A stretch of 64,000 nucleotides of DNA from contig NC_087062.1 of the NCBI RefSeq assembly GCF_963678635.1, positions 12,320,670 to 12,384,669 on the forward strand, written 5' to 3'. Position 1 is the first letter of the stretch. Each line of letters opens with the position of its first letter. Below are positions 23,446 through 31,846 of the stretch, piece by piece. A model generated the notes under the pieces. The model was not told the DNA's origin, made no database searches, and saw nothing but the letters and a program-made list of their open reading frames with translations. This DNA is from Symsagittifera roscoffensis (taxonomy: Eukaryota; Xenacoelomorpha; Acoela; Convolutidae). A program made the position numbers and the translations under genes.

Positions 23446-23478
23446 CAATAATTTTGTATTTTCAGAACCAAAGTGACG
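23446..23478 (+). promoter_or_regulatory. Candidate splice-leader acceptor before HMG-CoA reductase
   Basis: AATTTTGTATTTTCAG ends at 23465, 13 bases before the ATG at 23479. It is the best pyrimidine-rich acceptor of the four genes; a 5'UTR cis-intron is the alternative. Confidence 0.45.
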
Positions 23479-26028
23479 ATGATTATCTCTGACTTGTTTT
23501 ACTCTTATGGCACCCTTTGTGGGAAGTATTCGATGCAGCTCGCAATCGCATTTAGCACTATTGTGTCCGTCATGGTTTCGAAAACGGCGCCGAAGTTTCC
23601 CTTTTCGTGGAATAATGCAGCCGTCGAGTATTCTAGTCCGAACGGCTTAGACGGAGTTGTACTTACCATTACAAGAGTAGTTGCTATTCTGTCAGCCTAC
23701 CAGCAAATTCAATGCATAAACAAAATTGGTATGCGCAAAATTCTCTTTTTCACAGTTTTGCTGGCAGCAATATCTTCATTCGTTTTCTTTATTCTCGTTA
23801 GCTACATTTTCGCTCCGATCCAAGTGAACATTATTGATATTCTTCCTTTCTTTATTCTGCTACTAGATGTGCCGAAAACAGTCTGCCTCGGCCAAAGAGT
23901 GTTCGCCGCGCAGTCGACAAGTAGATACGTTTACAGAATCGCTTTGGCCTCCGCGTTTCAAAATTTCGGTCCTCTTTATTTTTTGAATTTTGTGGTTTCC
24001 ATTTCATTGTTAGCGATGGGACTCATTTTGAACCTGAAATATCTGAAATTGGTATGTCTATTATCAATTATATGTGTGTCATCCATTTATGCATGTTTTA
24101 TGACGATATACCCTGCCCTTCTGGTGCTATTTTCTGAAGTCTGTCTCTATGGCTGTAAACCAGCTAGTAAACATCACGAGTTCATCATCGACTGTCGAGA
24201 CATCGACTGCTCCTTCATGACCTCAGATACTAGTTCGACCATGATGAAAGTGAAAGCTCTGATCTCGGTCGGATCCATTGCGGTCCATGTTTTGATATAC
24301 TACCTCAATCCCTCTGATTGTGCTTACTCTCTGTGCAAAACCGCAATCAGCTATGACGAGCATATTTACGATTTGCACGCAATAGCAGACCGCGAAACCA
24401 TAGATTTGATTTACGGTTACTCGGTGGAAACGGAACCTGTGATTCTACTAGTTCTTGCTATATCCCTTGCCTTTAAGTTTGCATTAAGTGAAAGCTACTC
24501 GCCATCGTCAAACGTCGTCCAATTGAATCATACAGATCCGCCATCTCAAATTGACCTAGTAGCGTTTGTGGTGGGAAGTGATTCCACGGACGGAGCCGGA
24601 GGTGATAACTCAATCGCGAGGCGGCGAAAATCTCCTTCCATGTCGAATAATATAGCAGGTGACCAGCCTGTAGTTGACCGCACGGTTTCTTGGAGCTCAG
24701 GGGGTCAGATGGATGACATACGATCCTTTGCAGAATGCAGCGAGATCCTTGAAAACGAAGGACTCGTAAGTCTGGCAGACCTGGAAATAGTGATGTTGAT
24801 CAAAACGAAGAAAGTGCAGGCGTATAGTTTGGAACAGAGAGTGGATTCGAAACGAGCTGTGGCCATTCGAAGAGAACTCATTTCGCAACAGTCTTCGAAC
24901 TCTTCTATTTTCGATCTGCCTTACATGTACTTTGATTATGATGAAATGAGAAACGCGTGTTGTGAGAATGTAATTGGCTATGTGCAGCTACCCGTTGGGG
25001 TTGTTGGACCCCTTACTGTAAACGATCAGCCACTTTTCGTTCCTTTAGCAACTACAGAAGGTGCACTTGTAGCCAGTACTAATAGAGGGTGCAAGGCGCT
25101 TCACCAGGGCGTCCGGGTAGTTGTCAACGACTCGGGGATGACAAGAGCTCCGGCAGTTAAGTTCCCAACAATAGTGCAAGCTGACGTGTTCTGCAATTGG
25201 TTTAAGAATGAAGGCAACATCGACAAGCTGCGTGCTGAAATATCAGAGGACAGCAAACATACCAAGTTAGTTTCAGTTACGCCCACTCAATCGGGAAAAC
25301 ATGTGTTTCTCCGTTTTCAAGCAACGACTGGTGATGCGATGGGAATGAATATGGTCTCGAAAGCCGTGGAAAAGTGCCTTCTTTATCTTAAGTGCGAGTT
25401 TACAAGCATGAAAATTATAACCGTCAGTGGAAATATGTGTACTGACAAGAAGCCGTCGGCTATAAATTGGATTCTAGGACGGGGCAAAAAAGTTGTAGCG
25501 GAAGCTGTTATATCTAAACAAATCGTGCAAAGTGTGCTTAAAACTCAAGTTGACGACTTAGTTGAGCTTAATATTGTAAAAAATCTTCTTGGATCTACGT
25601 TGGCCGGATCCATAGGCGGGTTCAACGCGCATGCTGCTAACATTATCACTGCTATATTCATTGCTACTGGCCAAGATCCCGCTCAAGTTGTGGAAAGCTC
25701 GAACTGCACGACTTATATGGAAAAAACAGAGGACGGAAACCTTTCGATTACTTGTACTTTGCCATGTTTGGAAGTCGGAACACTAGGGGGTGGAACAATG
25801 CTGCCGGCCCAGAAAGCGGCGCTTAAGATGCTAAACGTGCAAGGTTCTACATCTACGGAAACGGCTTCTAATGAAAACGCTTTTTCAAATGCGAAGCAAC
25901 TGGCAGCTATAATTGGATCTTGTGTCGTTGCGGGAGAGTTGTCACTCTTGTCAGCACTGTCAACCGGAGATTTGGTCAAGAGCCATCTGAAACTGAATAG
26001 GTCTAACAAAGATGCTGCTTCGCAATGA
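23479..26028 (+). CDS. HMGCR: HMG-CoA reductase (class I)
   Basis: Intact single-exon frame of 849 residues from the first ATG (human: 888). It reduces HMG-CoA to mevalonate with two NADPH, the committed step of isoprenoid synthesis, in the ER membrane. The N-terminal third (to about 340) is hydrophobic with several membrane segments and matches the sterol-sensing-type region (VVLTITRVVAIL, SSFVFF, LPFFILLLDVPK). A hydrophilic linker (about 350-440) leads to the catalytic domain. Motifs: ENVIGYVQLPVGVVGPL (from 496), TTEGALVASTNRGCKAL with catalytic Glu527, TGDAMGMNMVSKAVEK, TDKKPSAINW with Lys657, GGFNAHAANI, GQDPAQVVESSN with Asp733, GTLGGGT, and VKSHLKLNRS with His836. All catalytic residues are present. 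The YIYF tetrapeptide that binds Insig in vertebrates reads SAYQ here (72-75), so sterol-triggered degradation may be absent. Confidence 0.96.
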   Translation: MIISDLFYSYGTLCGKYSMQLAIAFSTIVSVMVSKTAPKFPFSWNNAAVEYSSPNGLDGVVLTITRVVAILSAYQQIQCINKIGMRKILFFTVLLAAISSFVFFILVSYIFAPIQVNIIDILPFFILLLDVPKTVCLGQRVFAAQSTSRYVYRIALASAFQNFGPLYFLNFVVSISLLAMGLILNLKYLKLVCLLSIICVSSIYACFMTIYPALLVLFSEVCLYGCKPASKHHEFIIDCRDIDCSFMTSDTSSTMMKVKALISVGSIAVHVLIYYLNPSDCAYSLCKTAISYDEHIYDLHAIADRETIDLIYGYSVETEPVILLVLAISLAFKFALSESYSPSSNVVQLNHTDPPSQIDLVAFVVGSDSTDGAGGDNSIARRRKSPSMSNNIAGDQPVVDRTVSWSSGGQMDDIRSFAECSEILENEGLVSLADLEIVMLIKTKKVQAYSLEQRVDSKRAVAIRRELISQQSSNSSIFDLPYMYFDYDEMRNACCENVIGYVQLPVGVVGPLTVNDQPLFVPLATTEGALVASTNRGCKALHQGVRVVVNDSGMTRAPAVKFPTIVQADVFCNWFKNEGNIDKLRAEISEDSKHTKLVSVTPTQSGKHVFLRFQATTGDAMGMNMVSKAVEKCLLYLKCEFTSMKIITVSGNMCTDKKPSAINWILGRGKKVVAEAVISKQIVQSVLKTQVDDLVELNIVKNLLGSTLAGSIGGFNAHAANIITAIFIATGQDPAQVVESSNCTTYMEKTEDGNLSITCTLPCLEVGTLGGGTMLPAQKAALKMLNVQGSTSTETASNENAFSNAKQLAAIIGSCVVAGELSLLSALSTGDLVKSHLKLNRSNKDAASQ

Positions 26029-27654
26029 ACTAACTGAAAATCATCTTGTTACAAATACGCATTACTGAATATAAACACTAAAAGTAACTTAATAGAAAAG
26101 CTAACTGGCCTCCTTGTAAAATTTAATTTAATTTAAAACAATTATGTCCATTTCATGTTTTGGTACAATATGTATCATTTCTTAATCAAATCCTATATGC
26201 TTAACTTGATTAATTATTTTTTAATGTTTTAAATCTTTACAAGCAAAACATATAGGTCAAATAAGTTTCAATTCGGCTACTGTAGCATCTAGCTCAAGAA
26301 TCCGCTAAGCATCCAATTGTATAATTCGTATTGTAATTGCAACTACTTTCTACACTTCAGTGTATTGAAGCTCAAAACTAGACTTTAAAAGGTAAAATCC
26401 GGCAATCTATAGTTATTAATATATGCAGCTTGATCAATGAGTTGATCAATACATGTACTGGAAAAAATAATTTCATGCTTATTTTTTCATGCAAAAATCA
26501 TGGATGTTTTTTGTTGGCTTTCACTGATCTTTTTTCATTATTACCCGGGAAAATATACGGAAATTTTTTCTTGTTAATTATTCTGGCCATGTTTTTTTTC
26601 AGGAAAGTCTTAAAATATGTTTAATTTTTATATACGTTATGAAGTTCGATAAACTTTTTGAAGTTTTATGAGTAATGAACGTACTGAAGAATCTTATATA
26701 GGTCTTAGTGATTTTTTTGTTTTTCAGTAAAAAGTCTTAAAATGCTCTATAACTACAGATGTGCATTCATACCTGTTAATTCATTTGTGACTGCGCTTAT
26801 ATATGTATATATTAACCTGCTTCTTTAATTTTAGATTTCCAGCGGAATAAAAATTTAATCGTTTAATCCAGTTTGGGTTAACGTTATCAAAAAAGCGCCA
26901 ATGATGAATTGTTCTAGAAATTCAAAGAGCTTAAAGGGCATCTAATTATTCCTTTCAAATTCGAAAGTTAATATTTTTTCAGCAAAGGCAGTTTTTCTGT
27001 TTACTTGCGTTCATTTCTTTTTTCCAACTGTTATTTGGCTATGTTTTGAACTTCAATTACCATTCAAAAAGCTAATTACGCATTCCAGTTGCCTAAACGC
27101 AAGTTTAATTTAAAGATATCCAAGATGAATAAATAAAAATTCCCTTCAATAATTTCCCAAAATGTGATAGAAATTGAAATAGGTAGTTCATCGCCCACAT
27201 TGCAAGCAGTGGTACTACTTTTTGTTTAGAAGTTGATTAAAAATTCAAACGTGGCAAGCTAATTGGTCGAAAGTTTTTTTGTTTTTCATGCAAAATTTGG
27301 TACCATGAAAATCATCGGAATGGGTCACGTGATATATCACATTAAACAATTTTCAGTCTTGATTCAAGCGACATTTAAAAGATTGCAAAATGTCCCATTG
27401 CCGAGAAAAATTGGTTTGAAATTTTTAAAATTTAGTTTGATTTCGTGCGAGACATGCGATCGAGTAGCTTTGCTTGTTATTATATTTGCAATATGCTTAG
27501 TGTGTTAATACGAACCTTCTTAATTTCTAACCTAACTCGCAGATAAAAGTGTTCATTCAAAGTGTTCTCTCATTTGGAACTTTCACTATAGCATTGGAAA
27601 TTGCATAGCATTTGTTCTCTGCTTTTGTTGACGCTATTGTTCGGCGTACATTAA
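26029..27654. other. Intergenic region downstream of HMG-CoA reductase
   Basis: AT-rich with no recognisable gene. The first 350 bp probably include the reductase 3'UTR, but no AATAAA was recognised (only GAATATAAAC near 26068). I see no repeats with clear boundaries. Confidence 0.45.
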
Positions 27655-27723
27655 GCTTCCGTGGTTGAGTGGCTAGTATGTGGGAATCTTAATCGCTAGG
27701 TGACAGGTTCGAATCTTAGAAGC
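27655..27723 (+). repeat. tRNA-like sequence (Lys-CTT-like, probably a SINE head)
   Basis: Starts GCTTCCG and ends AGAAGC, which partly pair. It has an A-box-like TGGTTGAGTGG and a B-box GGTTCGAATC. The anticodon loop reads ATCTTAA, which would place CTT in the anticodon. The anticodon and T stems have mismatches, so it is unlikely to be a working tRNA gene. A hairpin-motif copy follows about 75 bp later (27799-27840), so the pair may form a SINE of a second type. Confidence 0.5.
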
Positions 27724-28159
27724 AACCGAACTTTTGTTAATTCAAGATTATTTCTAATTTTTTATTATTTAACTTTACAGAGCTGCTTTATGTCGTTCTC
27801 TCGCAAGTGTTTGCGAAGTGAAGCTTCGCCTCTGTGTATAGAAATTTACTTTAAAAAATTTTTTAGGTTGAAACAACCTGATTTTATTATAAATAAATTC
27901 AGTTTTTGATGTTTCGCCTTGCGCTTATTTGGCAAAAACGTTTTCTACAAAAAATAAACTTATTCTGCAAAAAATTAGAAAAATAAACTTTACTGAAATA
28001 AAGAATCATGCTTAGTTCACCAGTTTTGTTACTTGATCATTAAATTGTCGAAGCACGCGACGCTCTAGAATTGACAATAATATTTTTAAAAAAATTAAAA
28101 AACCCTCTATGAATACGGTCGGAACATTCTGTGCTACTTGCACAGCAATCGGATATATT

Positions 28160-28345
28160 TTTACTGGAGATGTAATACCTGATTTTGCTGTAGGCATTGA
28201 ATGTGGTAGGGAACTGATTCAATATTTAGAAGTTATTTTTTCATTGGGTAAATGTTCAAAAAATCAGAACTTGTCTTTTTTGTTCAGCTAGTTTTAGTTT
28301 CGTCTTGCATTTATTTCTATGAAACTAAATTGTTCAAGGAAAATT
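28160..28345 (+). repeat. Duplicated coding-like block, copy 1
   Basis: The + strand frame contains PDFAVGIECGRE, followed by KNQNLSFLFS and a stop. The block at 28735-28925 has LDFAVGVDCGRE and then KKSELFIFC at matching distance. Nucleotide similarity continues past the stop (GCTAGTTTTA, CATCTTGCA-like text). The unit is an unrecognised repeat, possibly a fragment of a transposon coding region. Confidence 0.5.
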
Positions 28346-28734
28346 TTTCAAAAAAATAACCTCAGCTACCTTGATTTTGACTTAATAGCTGTAAAATAGC
28401 AGAACTTTTTCAAGAACCGTAAGCTTACAATTTTCGCAATATCAAGACAGTATCCTTACTTCTCCGGTATTGTGGCCAATCAGTTGATTTCGTGTACCTT
28501 AAGCGTGCAATTTTAGAGCAAAACGCGGAACGAGCAGTGCCAAAACTTATGTCGTATGTTGTATGAATGAGTTCACGTAAGTTGGTATATGAAGGAGTCA
28601 ATTTCCTGGGCTTTTCTCGAGGCGATGTAGGGTTCACAAAAATTTTCGAAAATTATATCGATTTTTTGTAGAATGACCAAACTTACTTTCGAGCTATAAC
28701 CGAAAAACTATAAAAACTGATAATTCACTTTTTT

Positions 28735-28925
28735 ATTGGTTATCCAATTCTTGACTTTGCAGTTGGTGTTGATTGTGGTAGAGAAGAGGCTCATGTTTTT
28801 CTAAATTTAGAACCTTTATTTTTTATGAAAAGCTCGTTTTTATCAAAAAAATCAGAACTTTTCATTTTTTGCCGCTAGTTTTATATTCATCTTGCAACAA
28901 TGTCAACGACACTAAAATGTTTAGG
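28735..28925 (+). repeat. Duplicated coding-like block, copy 2
   Basis: Partner of 28160-28345, offset by about 575 bp in the same orientation. The conserved translated core is DFAVG..CGRE. Confidence 0.5.
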
Positions 28926-29459
28926 GCCACGGTTTCTCAAAAAATTTTTTGCAACTATCCTTTATTTTGTATTTAATTGCTAAGAAATTTAAAGAAATTG
29001 CTAAAGACAGTAAGTTGTACGCCTCCAGTCTCGCGTTCGTTAGGCGATTACGCATATCTTTCCTACTCGTTTTTAAAGCAAACTTAGGCACTTTTCCAGT
29101 GCAATAATTTTTTAGAGAATATTTAAACCAGGTCGTTAACTCATGCAACAAATATTTTAAACGTGTTTGGATTTTAAATACCTGCTGTACTCGAGGTTTG
29201 TTTTAATGGTTGAAATTTTCTGCAAAATAACAGTCGTAGGTTCATCTTTTATCGACTGAGTTTCCGCATATTGCGTTCTGTGAAAGATGATAATGTTTTT
29301 TTTTGCGTGTGTGCTTCGGTAGAGGACTGTTAAATTTTTGTCGGACAACAACACATACCGTACATCAAACCAACTAAAACACCTCGATAAGAAAACATTG
29401 TACAATGCTAAAACTAATGCCAATCTGAAATGGGTCTTTCCTACTCAACAACAAAATAT

Positions 29460-31350
29460 GTCTTGAAAATCATTTATCATACCGCAGAACTGGAAAACCG
29501 AAAAAAAATTTCCTCTACTTGAACCGGGAAAAACAAAAGAGTAGGCAAAACGCTACAGGCCGATCGCACTCTTATCGCCAAGTGCAAAGCTGATTGAAAG
29601 AATTGTACTAGATGAGCGTAAAAACATCACACTTGCCCTCAACTGTATTGTCACTGACATTAAAAATGGTCTCAGCCAACTAAGAACACCACACAGAACG
29701 CTATTGGTGGCTCTTGATCCTACTGCAGCTTTCGACACAGTGAATCACGGTATCTTGCTGCAAGACATCCCAATTTTTAACATCCAACAATAGTAAACGA
29801 TGGATCACATCACATTTACAAGGTTGCGCTCTTCTTATAGAACTTGTCCCCTGAGGAGTTTTGTCCCCTGTCCTGTTTGATATCTACATGTCCTCTATGC
29901 TTCTCCCATCAGCAAAATATATCAAAGTTACCACCTATGCCGAAGACATCACCCTTACTTCCACAGGTCCTGATATCTCAAAATTAGAAACAACCTTCCA
30001 ACCATATTCAAAAGATCTCTACAACTGGATGGAAAGTCGAAACCTTGAAATATCATCCCACAAGTCCACGGAAATTATCTTCACGGCTTGAATCAAAGAG
30101 GTCAAATACAGAATTAATGTCGTCATTAATGAGAATGTATTACCAGCGAGCAATAAACCCAAATTCCTGGGCGTAGCTTTTGATAATCTCTTGTCTTTTA
30201 CACACCACATCAGTAACATCATGAACCAACTAAAAACGAGGAATAACTTAATGTAAAATTTTCTAGATTTATTTGGAATTGCAGTAAAGAAATGCTTTGT
30301 GTTACTTCTAAATCCATTGAGCGAAGTGTTGTTCGTTATGCTGCTCCAGTCTGGTCGCCCTGGTTTAGCAAATTTTGATAAAATGAGCTCCAGGTTCAGC
30401 AAAATACTGCTCTGAGAATAGCAACTGGCTGCGCTAAATTGAGCCCTACTGAGCATCATCAATGCGAAAGCGAAATCTTGCCAGCTAAAACACAGAATGA
30501 AATGCTGTGCAAACAATTCGTACCCGGTGCGCACCAACTACACAGAGTTGACTACCACACTACACTCATTAACTATAAATCCAGAAAATTGAAGCAGGTT
30601 GTGACTAAAAAAAATCATAATGAAATACAACATTACCCGGCGAAGATAAATCCATCTCACCATCAGACTACAAGCTTGCTTTGAAAAACATTCTCCGGAT
30701 GGAATTTAATAACTATAGAAACTGTAACCCTGCAAAACTAACGGGCTCAACGAATCTCTAAGTACCACAGGAAGAAAGTCGCCTTCCTCGTCGTACTAGA
30801 TGCCTTTTTGCTCAACTGCGCTGCGGAATTGGCACTCATCTCAACAGCTACTTCTCGTGAATCGATAAAGACACCAATAACATCTGCTCGAACTGTTATT
30901 ATAGTGCTCGTGACGTACTTCACCTTTTTAACTGTCCGGCCACACCAACAGCACCAACAAAAGACGACCTGTGCGACCAACCTATCGAAGTCGCTAACTT
31001 GCTGAAATTATATTATCTGGACAGGAGGGGTTTTGAAGGAGGTTGAGAATCGAAAACCAACCCACATTAGGAGTTTTTCTCGATTCTCCGCCTGAATTAA
31101 AAACTGCCCGTCAGAACCGGGCACGGGAGTTTCGCTCGCTTCTCCGTAACAAAACTGCTCCTCTAGAATGGTAGTTTAATCAGGACTGGAATAGGCGCTT
31201 TTCCGCTCTTAGTGATCCCTGGGTTTGACAGACGAGACGACGCAACAAATCAACTTCCACAATTACGATTGTGGAGTACAAAAACAAGGGCAAGTTGGGG
31301 CTGCAGACGAATCGATGCTTTATGAGCAGCTACTAACAACAACAACAACC
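29460..31350 (+). mobile_element. Dead jockey-like non-LTR retrotransposon (LINE), 5'-truncated
   Basis: Translated pieces appear in the order expected of a jockey-clade reverse transcriptase, but in shifting frames with stops. An LLEPGK stretch is followed by YRPIALLSPSAKLIERI (29550-29600), VALDPTAAFDTVNHGILLQD (about 29710-29765), SPVLFDIYMSSM and YAEDITLTSTGPD (29860-29975), ATGCAKLSPTEHH (about 30420-30460) and a C-terminal NCYYSARDVLHLFNCP zinc-knuckle-like piece (about 30890-30945). The catalytic YADD box has become YAED. A short run of AAC repeats at 31335-31350 may be the 3' tail. There is no endonuclease or ORF1, so it is a truncated, mutated copy. Confidence 0.85.
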
Positions 31351-31630
31351 TTGAGCATTTTAATTTGTCCTAAAACGGTTGTTTCAGGCTAATTATATTT
31401 TTTGATATGGTTTTTAATGTGCTCAAACGAGTGACATTTTAATTTCAGCTGTCAAATGAGCAGTTTTAAATGATTTTTTTTTTCGTTCAGATTTGATGAA
31501 CGAAGAAGATACTGCCAACAAGTTGGCATTACTTGTACTATTAGATACACTGGTCAAAATATATTTTTTTAAATTAAGTATTTTAAAAATAATTCGAAAA
31601 TTGGGCTGATAAATGATGTCAGTAGAGTAT

Positions 31631-31846
31631 TTAATGCGGATCTCTGATTGTAGGCATGTTTTGTTTATTAATTGGATTGGCTAAGTTCTCTGCGGCTTTT
31701 CTGGACTGCAACTCGTCTCCATAATCATCGATTAGCTGCGACTCAGCAATGTGCGGATGCTTCAAAATGGCAGCATGGTTCTCCAGTTTTCCACTTCTCA
31801 GCTTGCCAATAAAGTCAGATAAATCGACGTCGTCAATTTGACTTCC
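31631..31846 (-). CDS. Kinase-fold gene exon 4 (terminal)
   Basis: 216 nt starting GGA AGT after the acceptor AAGGTTTTGCAG and ending in TAA (31633-31631). It encodes DLSDFIGKLRSGKL, then ILKHPHI, which resembles the last helix of a kinase domain, and a polar C-terminal tail ending TIRDPH. Confidence 0.72.
   Translation of the reverse strand, partial: GSQIDDVDLSDFIGKLRSGKLENHAAILKHPHIAESQLIDDYGDELQSRKAAENLANPINKQNMPTIRDPH

Larger units (their letters stand above)
19239..23460. other. Intergenic region between PI3K-C2 and HMG-CoA reductase
   Basis: No gene was recognised; open frames are short and Phe/Leu/Lys-rich as expected from AT-rich sequence. It contains hairpin-motif copies (20381-20420, 21608-21648), a satellite-like block (21834-22225), an ATAAATT-rich stretch (22800-22855) and a 12-bp inverted repeat (23030-23084). 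Confidence 0.55.
27724..29459. other. Intergenic repeats upstream of the LINE
   Basis: Holds the hairpin motif (27799-27840) and a related pair of sequences at 28160-28345 and 28735-28925. No complete gene was seen. Confidence 0.45.

Noticed and set aside
27655-27723. Functional tRNA gene
   Set aside because: A- and B-box motifs are present, but stem mismatches in the anticodon and T arms make a working tRNA unlikely; kept as a tRNA-like repeat.
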